Assembly (NCBI GenBank): GCA_009930115.1
Contig: RZYY01000018.1
Span: 1 to 33,220, forward strand
Direction: 5' to 3'
DNA length: 33,220 bases
Origin: Sphingobacteriia bacterium
GTDB lineage: Bacteria > Bacteroidota > Bacteroidia > Bacteroidales > 4484-276
Positions 1-8,418 of this stretch are shown piece after piece (the stretch's first letter is position 1; each line of letters starts with the position of its first letter). Below the pieces are notes generated by a model that was not told where the DNA came from, did not search any database, and saw only the letters and a list, made by a program, of their open reading frames with translations. Made by a program: the position numbers and the translations under genes.

Positions 1-171
1 ACTTACAGCAGATTTTTACCACTGTAAAATAAGTGAAGTTTTCGGTTTTACACCTGATTTATTTATAGGAATTTTTTGACAAATTTATTACTCTTTTCAA
101 TACTGTCTTTTCTCTGCAAATTGAGTAAAATGCTTACTTTTACACCGTTTTTTAACTAATGAATTTGTTTC

Positions 172-1545
172 ATGAAGGTAGTTCAGCGAGTTGAAGATGC
201 TATAAATCCATCCGTAATAAAAAAAGGCAGTATTATTTATACCGCTGGAAACGCTGCAACACCGCAGGTTTTGCTCCGGCATATTGCTGCTGACACGGAG
301 ATTACCGACGTGCAAATGTTGAGTGTTTTGCTTTTAGGGAATCTTGGAGATTTGTTTAGTCCCGAAACATGCAAACGCATTACTCATCGCGTGATTTTCA
401 ATGGTCCACATTCGCGGGAGGCCATGAATACAGGAATGGCAACCTATCAATTAATGCACCTGTCCGATATTCCACGTCAGATGCGTGAATACGTGAAACC
501 AAATGTTGTTTTTTTAACTGTTGCCGGTCCTGACAACGGAGGCAATTTCAGCTATGGAACAACAGTAGAGGGTTGCAAAGGTGCCATTGATTCAGTTACA
601 GATAACGGTGGAATGGTGATTGTTGAACGTAATGCCAAAATGCCGTTTATTATGGGAACAACTATTCACCAGTCGGAAATTGATTTTCTTATTGATACTG
701 ATTATCACCTGCCGATAAGTCCGGTGCAGGAACCTGATGAACGTGCCCGCAGAATCGGACAAATGATTGCTGAATTGTTTATTACCAATGGTTGTACTTT
801 GCAGTATGGTATCGGCGAAGTTCCGGAAGCAGTTACCGATGCAATTATCGACAAAGGAGTGAAAGACCTTGGTATTCATACAGAATTATTCGCTGATGCA
901 ATGCGGCGATTGGTCGAAAAAGGTATTGTTACTAACCGATACCTTCCGTTCAATTTTTCAACTGCAAGTATCTTTCTGGCCAATGATAAATTTGGTTACG
1001 ACTGGATGAATTTCAATAGTTCCATACAAAGCAGACCCTGCGATTTTACAAACTCCATCCCGGTAATCGCAAGTCTGCCAAAAATGCTGGCAATAAACAG
1101 CGCAATAGGTGTTGATCTTCACAGCAATGTTTGGGCTGATTCGCTCAATGCAACAAAAATATACAGTGGTTTAGGCGGGCAGGCAGATTTTCTCAGGGGT
1201 TCTTATCTTTCAAAAGGTGGTTTCCCCATCATTGCCATGAAATCAACTACTTCCAAAGGGGAATCCAAAATTATGTTCAAATGCCCGGAAGGCATAACTA
1301 CTTCTGCTATTTCTGCTGATCCGGTGATTATTGTAACCGAGCAGGGGGTTTTTAATCCTCGTGGCTTAAATATCGCCGAGCATGCTGTTGGAATTGCTCA
1401 TCTTGCCGAACCTGTCTTTCGCGAAAAATTGCTGAAGTATATTTACGAAAGCAAGGAATACCACAAGCCCCCTGAAGCTCTGCGCAATCGTACACCAAAA
1501 GGTTTTACACCCTATGAATCCATTAAGTCCGAAAACTTCTTTTAA
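172..1545 (+). CDS. Acetyl-CoA hydrolase/CoA-transferase family protein (4-hydroxybutyrate/butyrate:acetate CoA-transferase-like)
   Basis: This 457-aa cytosolic protein matches the acetyl-CoA hydrolase/transferase family, which moves CoA between short-chain acyl-CoAs and acetate through a glutamyl-CoA thioester. The family signature GIHTE lies at residues 234-238, so E238 is the expected catalytic glutamate. The second hallmark, GLGGQADF at 333-340, forms the CoA/oxyanion pocket. The length is normal for the family and both halves are present. The ATG at 172 gives the natural N-terminus, and no usable upstream start is visible. The gene stands alone, 45 bp before the next lipoprotein gene on the same strand. 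Such enzymes usually serve fermentative acetate, butyrate or 4-hydroxybutyrate metabolism, but the substrate cannot be read from the sequence. A pure hydrolase is the main alternative. Confidence 0.9.
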   Translation: MKVVQRVEDAINPSVIKKGSIIYTAGNAATPQVLLRHIAADTEITDVQMLSVLLLGNLGDLFSPETCKRITHRVIFNGPHSREAMNTGMATYQLMHLSDIPRQMREYVKPNVVFLTVAGPDNGGNFSYGTTVEGCKGAIDSVTDNGGMVIVERNAKMPFIMGTTIHQSEIDFLIDTDYHLPISPVQEPDERARRIGQMIAELFITNGCTLQYGIGEVPEAVTDAIIDKGVKDLGIHTELFADAMRRLVEKGIVTNRYLPFNFSTASIFLANDKFGYDWMNFNSSIQSRPCDFTNSIPVIASLPKMLAINSAIGVDLHSNVWADSLNATKIYSGLGGQADFLRGSYLSKGGFPIIAMKSTTSKGESKIMFKCPEGITTSAISADPVIIVTEQGVFNPRGLNIAEHAVGIAHLAEPVFREKLLKYIYESKEYHKPPEALRNRTPKGFTPYESIKSENFF

Positions 1546-1590
1546 AAGTCGTTTCTTCATGTATCTATCAAATAACCAAAATTTTTGAAA

Positions 1591-3285
1591 ATGAAAAAAA
1601 TTACATTGTTCTCAATTTTAACTGCAAGTGCTATGATCTTCTTTTCCTGTGCAGGTCCACAATCAAATACTGACCCGGAATCACAGCGCGCCGGCATAAT
1701 TCCACAGGGTGTTGAATTTGAAGCTTTGCCTGACATTGATATGAAAGCAAAACTTGCCGGTTTTGCCGAATTTGAGCTTACTTCAGACCTAAGTCATCTT
1801 ACAGCCGACGAATTGGAAATTCTGCCTCTATTATTCAAGGCTGCCAACATTATGGACGATCTATACTGGAAACAGGCAATCGGCAATCGTGATGATTTCC
1901 TGAGTCGCATCAAAGATGAAGATACCCGCACATTTGCCAGAATCCACTATGGCCCGTGGGATCGGCTGTCCAACAACGAATCTTTTTTGACGAATATCAG
2001 TACAAAACCAGCCGGAGCCAATTTTTATCCTGAAGATATGACCAAAGAAGAATTTGAAGCCCTGGACAATCCATATAAAACAAGTCAGTACACCCTGCTT
2101 CGAAGAGACGATTCTGGGAATCTGAAGGTGATTTGGTACCACGAAGCTTATGACAAGCAAATTAAGGAAGCAGCTGACCTGATCAGAAAGGCTGCTGACA
2201 TTTCAAAAAACGAAGGACTGAAAAATTATCTGCATCTCCGTGCCCAAGCTCTTCTCAATGATGATTATCAGCCAAGTGACATGGCATGGATGGATATGAA
2301 AGATTCTAATGTGGATTTTGTTGTCGGGCCAATCGAGAATTATGAAGATCAGCTGTTTGGCTACAAAGCTGCTTACGAATCGTTTATTCTTATTAAAGAC
2401 CCGGAATGGAGCAATCGCCTCCAACGTTTTGCCGGCTTGCTACCCAATCTGCAGACACTTATCCCAACCAATGAAAAATACCTTAAAGATGTGCCCGGTT
2501 CTGATTCCGATCTGAATGTTTACGACGCCATTTATTATGCCGGTGATTGTAATGCAGGCAGCAAAACCATTGCCATAAACCTTCCCAACGACCCGGAAGT
2601 ACACGTTGCAAAAGGAACGCGCAAGCTTCAGCTTAAAAATTCAATGAAAGCTAAATTCGACAAAATTGTGGTCCCTATTGCCGAAAAATTGATTGACCCT
2701 GAACAGCAAAAGCACATTACTTTTGATGCTTTTTTTGCAAATACTATGTTTCATGAGGTGGCACATGGTATGGGTGTTAAAAATACGGTCAGCGGAAAAG
2801 GAAGCGTTCGCGAAGCACTGAAAGAAACTTATACCTCAATTGAAGAAGGAAAAGCCGACATCATGGGTCTGTGGTTGGTTACAAAGCTCAGAGAAATGGG
2901 AGAAATCACTGACGGTGAACTGATGGATAACTTCGTGACTTTTTTCGCCGGAGTATTCCGTTCCAGCCGATTTGGTACTGCCAGCGCTCACGGCAAAGCG
3001 AATATGATGCGCTTCAACTTTTTTGAAGATTACGGCGCTTTTACTCGCAATGGTGATGGCTATTATTCCATTGATCTGGAAAAAATGGCAGAGGCTATGA
3101 ATGCTTTGGTAGATAAAATCATGACAATTCAGGGTGAGGGTGATTATGAAGCTGCAAAAGCCTGGATTGAAGCCGATGGCAATTTACGTGAAACTCTCCG
3201 TACCGATCTCGCCCGTCTTAATGAAGGTGGAATTCCTGTAGATATCCTTTTTAAACAGGGACCTGAGCTGGTTGGTCTGAAGTAG
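1591..3285 (+). CDS. M49-like (dipeptidyl-peptidase III-type) zinc peptidase, lipoprotein
   Basis: I chose the ATG at 1591 over an in-frame TTG at 1585 because it starts a clean lipoprotein signal: MKK, a hydrophobic stretch, then FFSC with the lipid Cys at residue 20. The protein is 564 aa. A zinc-binding HEVAH lies at residues 388-392 and EEGKAD at about 419-423, which resembles the HExx(x)H plus EExxAD/E pair of peptidase family M49. The usual M49 motif has six residues (HExxxH). Here it has five, as I recall for the Caldithrix-type DPP III. The length also suits that short branch. Likely role: an envelope-anchored exopeptidase releasing dipeptides. Its 3' end is only 13 bp from the convergent gene. 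A non-peptidase zinc hydrolase cannot be excluded. Confidence 0.75.
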   Translation: MKKITLFSILTASAMIFFSCAGPQSNTDPESQRAGIIPQGVEFEALPDIDMKAKLAGFAEFELTSDLSHLTADELEILPLLFKAANIMDDLYWKQAIGNRDDFLSRIKDEDTRTFARIHYGPWDRLSNNESFLTNISTKPAGANFYPEDMTKEEFEALDNPYKTSQYTLLRRDDSGNLKVIWYHEAYDKQIKEAADLIRKAADISKNEGLKNYLHLRAQALLNDDYQPSDMAWMDMKDSNVDFVVGPIENYEDQLFGYKAAYESFILIKDPEWSNRLQRFAGLLPNLQTLIPTNEKYLKDVPGSDSDLNVYDAIYYAGDCNAGSKTIAINLPNDPEVHVAKGTRKLQLKNSMKAKFDKIVVPIAEKLIDPEQQKHITFDAFFANTMFHEVAHGMGVKNTVSGKGSVREALKETYTSIEEGKADIMGLWLVTKLREMGEITDGELMDNFVTFFAGVFRSSRFGTASAHGKANMMRFNFFEDYGAFTRNGDGYYSIDLEKMAEAMNALVDKIMTIQGEGDYEAAKAWIEADGNLRETLRTDLARLNEGGIPVDILFKQGPELVGLK

Positions 3286-3298
3286 TCGCAGCGTGATT

Positions 3299-4420
3299 TT
3301 ATGGTTTGAAGTCGCAGGACATTGTCATCAGTTGTTTTCCTTCAAGGGTAACTATGTGAGGCACCATACTGGCAACAAGACAGGAATGAACCGGAACAAC
3401 ACCGATAAAAGTACCCGGTATGAAATAATGGAAATATTCAGGCTCAGTTCGAATGATGCCATGTTCCTGCGAGAGTGAACAGACATAAGTATCAGGGATC
3501 GGTTCAGACCAGCCGTTTTCATTTAGCAAAACCACTTCCCCAAACGACATTTTGTTGTTTTTACTATTTACATATTCTTTTGAAAGGTGAACTGCACCAC
3601 CATAGAACACTACTTCCAGCCTTTCAGGATGGAGAGCAACAACCGGGCAAGCCATAACTACCGCAATTTGATTAAAGGTGCATACACCCATTTTATGCTG
3701 CATCAGGTCGTAAAAAACAAAATTGCCGGGACGGATTTCATCAACACCATCAAGGTTTTCGGTTAACGACAATGCAGGAGTATCGCCAATAGAAAGGATT
3801 GGATTTATACCGTTTTTGGCGAGAAAGGTTTTTAGCTTGCGTAGCATGGCAAGGCTTTGGTTGTGAATGTCAAGTATTGCAAGGCTGCTGTTTTGATGAT
3901 AGGTGTGACCATTGTGTGCAATAAGACCTTTAAACTGAAGATTTTTCTTGCTGTCAATAAAACTGATAAGGTCAAGAATCTGAAAGTGATGGCTTACATC
4001 AATTCCGGTACGATGATAGCCTGCATCTATTTTAACAAAAATACCGACGGGATGTTGCAGGGTATGCGTCAGTTTCTTAACGACATCCGTACTTTCTACA
4101 AGCAGATTTAGTGTAATGGTTGATGCTAAAACACTGATTTCTTTCAACTCTGCCAGGTTCACCGGAAAAGCGATGGTTATGTCATTCCAGCCGTGTATAG
4201 CAAAATATTCAGCCATTCTTACCGAAGATACTGTTATCCTGTCGGTTCCGAATTCTCTGAACCAGTCGGCTATATCAGCTGATTGATGGGTTTTAAAATG
4301 TGGTCTGAAAATAACATTATGCCTGGCTGCCTTTTCGGCCATCATGCGGATGTTATCCAGACACTTTCTGCGGTCAAGCAGGAGAGTGGGTCGTTTGAAT
4401 TGAATCTTGGCGGGGGTCAT
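3299..4420 (-). CDS. D-threonine aldolase / D-serine dehydratase-like PLP enzyme (DSD1 family)
   Basis: This 373-aa protein has an alanine-racemase-type N-terminal barrel and the C-terminal metal domain of the D-threonine aldolase/D-serine dehydratase family. The PLP-binding lysine is expected at K43 in RPHFKTH, near the N-terminus as in this family. The C-terminal PVHSC puts H345 and C347 where the His-x-Cys zinc ligands of eukaryotic-type D-serine dehydratase sit. It would act in the cytosol on a D-beta-hydroxy amino acid, either by retro-aldol cleavage to glycine or by dehydration. The ATG at 4420 lies 40 bp downstream of the Mut7-C gene on the same strand, so the two may share a transcript, though they have no obvious joint function. 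The exact substrate is undetermined. Confidence 0.87.
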   Translation of the reverse strand: MTPAKIQFKRPTLLLDRRKCLDNIRMMAEKAARHNVIFRPHFKTHQSADIADWFREFGTDRITVSSVRMAEYFAIHGWNDITIAFPVNLAELKEISVLASTITLNLLVESTDVVKKLTHTLQHPVGIFVKIDAGYHRTGIDVSHHFQILDLISFIDSKKNLQFKGLIAHNGHTYHQNSSLAILDIHNQSLAMLRKLKTFLAKNGINPILSIGDTPALSLTENLDGVDEIRPGNFVFYDLMQHKMGVCTFNQIAVVMACPVVALHPERLEVVFYGGAVHLSKEYVNSKNNKMSFGEVVLLNENGWSEPIPDTYVCSLSQEHGIIRTEPEYFHYFIPGTFIGVVPVHSCLVASMVPHIVTLEGKQLMTMSCDFKP

Positions 4421-4460
4421 GGATTATGTATTGGGAAAGGTCTTGTTTTAATTTCAGCTA

Positions 4461-5255
4461 CTATTTTTTAATTTGCTTGTTGAAAGGGCTTAACCTATTG
4501 GTTTTTTTTCCGGATATTACGTTTTCAACGAATTCCTGCATATTTTCAAAATGTGATCCTTCCCAGTATATCTTTCCACAGGTCTGACACTGGTAAAAAT
4601 TATTGAAAAAGGCTTTTGTGTTCTCCCGCAACAAATGTTCAATATCTTTTTTTTCGACCGGATTGATTAGTCCATTACAAACGATACAGCGGTAAAACGG
4701 GCGCAACTGATCGTTCAGGTCGAAGCGTTGAATTACTTCCCAGAGCTGTTTTTTTGAATCCTGTGATCTGACCCAGTAACCATGTAAAACTTTGCCGTTT
4801 TTCAGGATTCCAATGTCACGGGTGAGAATAACCCTGTTTTCGGTAGTGGAAATACGAACAATTTCATCATCTCCCAAATTATTGCGATAATAAGTGTCGA
4901 AACCAAGCATGCGCAGGTATTTGCATAACTTTCCCAGATGCACGTCAAGTACAAATTTAATTTCACGCAGTGGTTTTGCCCGAAGTCGGGTAACTCCTGA
5001 TATATCAATGCTTTCGAAAACAGGATAAACCGATATGTAATCTCCGTTTTTTAGGGTATAGGTGAAGCCCTGTGAGTTTCCGTTAACCAAAATCAAATCA
5101 ACTTCAGCATGAGGTATACCAAGTGCTTCTATGGCGTCTTTAACAGATTGGTTATATTTGAAAGCATAAGGGAAACACTTTTTTTGTTTTTCTTTCGGTA
5201 AAAAATCATTCAGTTCTTCATAAAAACGAAATTTTGCTATGCGTTCAGGTGCCAT
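4461..5255 (-). CDS. Mut7-C RNase-domain protein with ubiquitin-like N-terminus and zinc ribbon
   Basis: The N-terminal ~90 residues look like the ubiquitin/ThiS-like domain found fused to Mut7-C proteins, with a DLILVNG strand and a GDYISVYP turn. The Mut7-C PIN-like nuclease domain follows, starting at KFVLDVHLGKL (D104) and continuing through LTRD (D147), both expected acidic metal ligands. A zinc ribbon closes the protein with two CxxC pairs (C190/C193 and C223/C226). Numbering is from the ATG at 5255 (264 aa). The frame is open to a TTG at 5276, which would add seven residues, but the ATG seems more likely. Family members are predicted ribonucleases or toxin-like RNA-processing enzymes, and the biological target is unknown. 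It precedes the PLP enzyme gene with a 40-bp gap. Confidence 0.85.
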   Translation of the reverse strand: MAPERIAKFRFYEELNDFLPKEKQKKCFPYAFKYNQSVKDAIEALGIPHAEVDLILVNGNSQGFTYTLKNGDYISVYPVFESIDISGVTRLRAKPLREIKFVLDVHLGKLCKYLRMLGFDTYYRNNLGDDEIVRISTTENRVILTRDIGILKNGKVLHGYWVRSQDSKKQLWEVIQRFDLNDQLRPFYRCIVCNGLINPVEKKDIEHLLRENTKAFFNNFYQCQTCGKIYWEGSHFENMQEFVENVISGKKTNRLSPFNKQIKK

Positions 5256-5338
5256 ATCAGAAACAAATTTTTCCAAAATTATTTATTTTTTTTGTATGGA
5301 CAAAACAATTGTCAGCTGTTCAGACTAGTTGAAAATGC

Positions 5339-5346
5339 TAAATTTG
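5339..5346 (+). promoter_or_regulatory. Candidate Bacteroidota -7 box (TAAATTTG)
   Basis: TAAATTTG matches the TAnnTTTG -7 consensus of the Bacteroidota primary sigma factor and lies 22 bp before the symporter ATG. I could not find a well-spaced -33 TTTG, so the call rests on one half of the promoter and on its position in the divergent gap. Confidence 0.35.
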
Positions 5347-5368
5347 CCCACACAAAACAAATCTTTTT

Positions 5369-6817
5369 ATGAATACTGACACTGCTCAACTGCTCATTGT
5401 AATGATATCCTATCTTGTGCTGCTGATTTTATGGGGTGTTTATCAGGGGCGTAAGGTGAAGTCAACCAGTGATTATGCCATTGCCGGCCGTAGTCTTCCG
5501 GGATGGGTTGCTGCATTATCCGAACGTGCAACAGGGGAATCATCCTGGGCATTGCTGGGTTTGCCTGGTGCTGCTTATGCTACGGGATTACTGGAAATTT
5601 GGACAGCACTGGGCTGCGTTGTAGGAATCATAACAGCTTGGGCTCTGTTGGCCTGGAGACTGAGAGATGAAGCAGAAAAATTTAGTGCGGATACTTACAC
5701 GGATTATCTCGCAAAAAAGCACAGTGAAACCGGAAAATGGATCAGAATTGTCGGGAGTTTTACAATTGTATTCTTCTTTTTCTTTTATATTGGAGCACAG
5801 TTTCTTGGTGGAGGAAAAACCCTGCATACCATGTTTGGAATTGATCCGAAACTTGGAATGTTTCTTACAGCGCTGATTATTGTGCCTTATACTATTTATG
5901 GTGGATTCAGAAGTGTTGTCTATACTGATGTCGTTCAGGCAATCATTATGATTACCACTCTGATTGTTGGTCCTATTGCCGGATTGATTTATCTTTCCAA
6001 TCATCCGGAATTGTTTGCCCAATCCATGATTACGGCCATTGAAAAAGCTGGTCCCGGGTATGTTTCTTTGTCTGGTTCGTTCAGTGGTTTTATGGCAGGT
6101 GTTGCAATTGTGGGAGGCTTTTCCTGGTTTTTTGGCTATTTGGGAGGACAGCCGCAATTGAGCATGCGTTTTATGGCAATAAAAAATAAAAAGCAGGCTA
6201 AACAGGCTCGCAATATTGGAATCGGATGGACGGTGATTGCGTACATCGGAGCACTGATGATTGGTTGGATTGGTCTGGCTATTTTTGGCCCAACTGGTTT
6301 GAGTGACCAGGAATATGTCATGCCTGCCGTGTTGCTCACAATCTTTCCGCCATGGGTTGCTGCTTTATTGATGACCGGAGCTATTGCAGCAATGATCTCA
6401 ACTGCTGATTCACTGCTTATTCTCTCAGCAACGGAGCTTTCGGAAAATTTGCTAAAACCCGTTTTGAAATCCAAATCCTCAACGGATAGCCTTTTGAGAT
6501 CGCGGATTATAACTGCTGCACTGGCTTTAATCGCACTTCTGCTTGCTTATATTTCTCCTGCTAATCTGATTTTTACTCTGGTCAGTTATGTTTGGGCAGG
6601 AATTGGAGGTACTTTTTCCGTTGTAATTTTACTTTCACTCTTCTGGAGGAAATATCACGGCAGGGCGGTTATATCAACAATTGTTGTCGGAATGTCGTTC
6701 ACCATAATTTGGATCAGCACTGGTATGGACAAGTTAATTACCGCCCGACTGATAACCTTTTTTATTGCTCTGGTTACGGGAATTGTTACAGCGTTGCTCT
6801 TTAAAAGAAAGAAATAA
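5369..6817 (+). CDS. Sodium:solute symporter, PutP (proline)-like
   Basis: This 482-aa integral membrane protein has the hydrophobic profile of about 13 helices typical of the SSS family. It follows E. coli PutP closely: an LLGLPGA segment after TM2 start, YTDVVQA with D187, GQPQLSMRFMA around 260-270, and ISTADSLL at 343-350. S344/T345 match the PutP Na2-site Ser340/Thr341. The PutP Asp55 position is not conserved: the segment reads ATGESSW at 54-60, so Gly replaces Asp with Glu next to it. It should import a small solute, perhaps proline, with Na+. The gene stands alone, diverging from the Mut7-C gene, and ends 6 bp from the convergent dipeptidase gene. The substrate assignment is by similarity only. 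Confidence 0.85.
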   Translation: MNTDTAQLLIVMISYLVLLILWGVYQGRKVKSTSDYAIAGRSLPGWVAALSERATGESSWALLGLPGAAYATGLLEIWTALGCVVGIITAWALLAWRLRDEAEKFSADTYTDYLAKKHSETGKWIRIVGSFTIVFFFFFYIGAQFLGGGKTLHTMFGIDPKLGMFLTALIIVPYTIYGGFRSVVYTDVVQAIIMITTLIVGPIAGLIYLSNHPELFAQSMITAIEKAGPGYVSLSGSFSGFMAGVAIVGGFSWFFGYLGGQPQLSMRFMAIKNKKQAKQARNIGIGWTVIAYIGALMIGWIGLAIFGPTGLSDQEYVMPAVLLTIFPPWVAALLMTGAIAAMISTADSLLILSATELSENLLKPVLKSKSSTDSLLRSRIITAALALIALLLAYISPANLIFTLVSYVWAGIGGTFSVVILLSLFWRKYHGRAVISTIVVGMSFTIIWISTGMDKLITARLITFFIALVTGIVTALLFKRKK

Positions 6818-6823
6818 ATGTTC

Positions 6824-7531
6824 CTATTTTCTAATTCCATCGAGCATTTCAAATGTGACATCCATCAGGTCAAAATCCTGCCAGTTTTTGTAGTCAAAGT
6901 GCCACCATTCGTTTGGAATAGTTGTAAACCCGTGCCTGGTCATTATTTCGATAAGTAACTGGCGGTTTTTGACAGCTTCCTCAGGCAAATCCATATAGTC
7001 AATAGCTGCTTTTTCGGTGAAATCATCAAAAGGTGTTGGCATTTCAAGTTCTTCACCATTTTCGAGATTTATCAGTGTTACATCTACTGCGCAGCCTCTG
7101 TTGTGTCGTGAACCACGCCAAGGAGCAGCTACAAAGTTTGTGTCGCCCTGCATAACTTCATAAAACCGGAGTGTTGCTGAATAAGGCCGGTAGGCATCAA
7201 ATACTTTTAAACCCAGCCCTTTTGTTTTCAGTTCCTGTTGTATGTCGGACAACGCTCTTGCAACCGGTTTTCTGGCAAATGCACGGGGAGAATCGTAAAC
7301 CACCTGGCCTGTAAAATTGTTGCTTGTAGCATATCGAATGTCCAAAACTACTCCGGGAACCCAATCATTTAAATCAACAAATTCATTGTCATTATTTTCA
7401 TTTAATGAATTTAGATATTCTTCAGAAGTGGAGAGGATTTTTAGTTTGTAAGGGTTGTTTTTTTCTGTTTGCCGGTTGCATGATATAATGGTAAGTAATA
7501 CTATGGCAACCGTGATGTTTAGTAATTTCAT
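6824..7531 (-). CDS. VanX/DdpX-type D-alanyl-D-alanine dipeptidase, lipoprotein
   Basis: I place the start at the ATG at 7531, which opens a lipoprotein signal (MKLLNI, hydrophobic core, IISC with C18). A TTG at 7558 would add nine polar residues and spoil it. The 235-aa protein belongs to peptidase family M15D. SRHNRGCAVD supplies zinc ligands H143 and D150, and NEWWHF supplies the catalytic E208 and zinc ligand H211. R115 in DAYRP matches the substrate-binding arginine of VanX. It would hydrolyse D-Ala-D-Ala. The lipoprotein signal points to periplasmic dipeptide recycling from peptidoglycan, not to the cytosolic vancomycin-resistance role. No vanH, vanA or vanRS genes are nearby, so a resistance function is not supported. 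Confidence 0.9.
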   Translation of the reverse strand: MKLLNITVAIVLLTIISCNRQTEKNNPYKLKILSTSEEYLNSLNENNDNEFVDLNDWVPGVVLDIRYATSNNFTGQVVYDSPRAFARKPVARALSDIQQELKTKGLGLKVFDAYRPYSATLRFYEVMQGDTNFVAAPWRGSRHNRGCAVDVTLINLENGEELEMPTPFDDFTEKAAIDYMDLPEEAVKNRQLLIEIMTRHGFTTIPNEWWHFDYKNWQDFDLMDVTFEMLDGIRK

Positions 7532-7560
7532 AATATGGATGTATTGATTGGTTTTCAATG

Positions 7561-7637
7561 AAAAGAGGCTGTCTTAAAAGTTTTGATGGATTTTCTGAAT
7601 TTTGAGAAATATCCGGATTTTTCAGACAGCCTCTTTT
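7561..7637. repeat. 77-bp element with 14-bp perfect terminal inverted repeats
   Basis: AAAAGAGGCTGTCT at 7561-7574 is repeated exactly in inverse orientation at 7624-7637. Reading inward from both ends, the match extends after one mismatch through AAAA, giving 18 of 19 bases. The interior is AT-rich and holds a second small palindrome around ATCCGGAT. The element fills the gap between the end of the AT-hook gene and the start of vanX. The GAGGCTGTCT ends resemble IS termini (IS1182-type, from memory), so a MITE-like or solo IS remnant is plausible. The A-run/T-run flanks would also let it act as a bidirectional terminator, although the 49-nt loop is long for that. Confidence 0.7.
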
Positions 7638-7660
7638 ATAAGCTATTCAGGTATTCTGTT

Positions 7661-8218
7661 TCAGGATTTAATATACTCAAATTGGTTGGATTCCGGGTTT
7701 TTGGCTCTGTTAAGTTTGCCATCCTTGGCCAGTTTTGCCAATGTGCCCGAAAGGTCAGTGCTTTTATACTGATGATTTAGTGCTGTCGAAAAATGAGCTA
7801 CAATATCACCAATGGTACGTTTCTGACTAAAAAAGTCAGAATCAAGTAATTGATTAAGGGCAGCACTTGGGCCGGGGCGTTCGGTGCTACGCTGACGCGG
7901 TGCTCTCTTTTTTATTTCTTTATCAGCCTTGGGAACTGCAGGCGTCTTGGGTGTTTTTGGTGCTTTAGGTGCCTTGATTTCTTTTACCGGTTCTTCGGTT
8001 TCTTCTTTTTTAATTTTTGGTGGTCTGCCCGGACGTCTTCTTTTTTCTGTTACTTCAACAGTTGGTTTTTCAGCAACTTTCTCCACACTTTTTTCCTGTT
8101 CCGCTTCTCCGAAAAGAACTTCGATAAGCTTTAACTGAACGGCTTCCGATTGAAACTTGTTTAGTGCTTCGGCAAGCTCGATCAATTGTGTTTTTAATTT
8201 ATCAAAATTTTTAATCAT
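7661..8218 (-). CDS. AT-hook protein with predicted C-terminal winged-helix-like domain, function unknown
   Basis: I do not recognise a named family for this 185-aa protein. Residues 1-45 form a likely amphipathic helix (LKTQLIELAEALNKF and following). A classic AT-hook core RRRPGRPPK lies at 60-68. Residues 69-115 are a low-complexity linker rich in Lys, Ala, Pro and Glu with KAPKTPKTP-like repeats and RAPRQR. Residues 116-185 are a compact mixed domain (TIGDIVAHFS, GTLAKLAKDGKL, QFEYIKS) that looks like a small winged-helix or HARE-type fold. The whole suggests a minor-groove-binding nucleoid or regulatory protein. The ATG at 8218 is the only sensible start. It diverges from the ECF sigma gene across a 200-bp gap. 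Confidence 0.7.
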   Translation of the reverse strand: MIKNFDKLKTQLIELAEALNKFQSEAVQLKLIEVLFGEAEQEKSVEKVAEKPTVEVTEKRRRPGRPPKIKKEETEEPVKEIKAPKAPKTPKTPAVPKADKEIKKRAPRQRSTERPGPSAALNQLLDSDFFSQKRTIGDIVAHFSTALNHQYKSTDLSGTLAKLAKDGKLNRAKNPESNQFEYIKS

Positions 8219-8301
8219 GATGTAAATTTATTAGTGAATAAATATTATTTTGTAAACCGTTAGCAAACTGAGAATTAAACTTATCAGGTAATGTGCGGTT
8301 G

Positions 8302-8309
8302 CAAATATA
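8302..8309 (-). promoter_or_regulatory. Candidate -7 box for the AT-hook gene (TATATTTG on the minus strand)
   Basis: The plus-strand CAAATATA reads TATATTTG on the minus strand and matches TAnnTTTG. It lies about 84 bp upstream of the AT-hook start. No convincing -33 TTTG is spaced with it. Confidence 0.3.
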
Positions 8310-8359
8310 TGTGAATTTTTATAACGTAGATAATTTAAAAGCATTTTTTTATCTGTTTT

Positions 8360-8385
8360 GTAACTTTTTTTTCGGTTTAAACGTT
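8360..8385 (+). promoter_or_regulatory. Candidate ECF-type promoter (GTAAC-N17-CGTT)
   Basis: GTAAC at 8360-8364, preceded by T, and CGTT at 8382-8385 are separated by 17 bases. This resembles ECF-sigma promoters with an AAC -35 element and a CGT -10 element. It lies 33 bp before the start of the ECF sigma gene, where an autoregulatory promoter would be expected. The match is short and could be chance. Confidence 0.35.
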
Positions 8386-8418
8386 TTATTCCTGAATGCA
8401 AATGAATAAGCTTATTGA

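Noticed and set aside
1-171. Promoter of the CoA-transferase gene
   Set aside because: TACTTTTA near 136 and a TTGAC near 76 are only partial matches with poor spacing, so no call was made. I see no gene in this stretch.
5255-5276. TTG start at 5276 for the Mut7-C protein
   Set aside because: A standard ATG lies seven codons downstream and the extra residues add nothing recognisable to the ubiquitin-like domain; kept only as an alternative.
6824-7531. Vancomycin-resistance gene
   Set aside because: It is a VanX-family dipeptidase, but it has a lipoprotein signal and no vanH, ligase or vanRS neighbours, so a peptidoglycan-recycling role is more likely.
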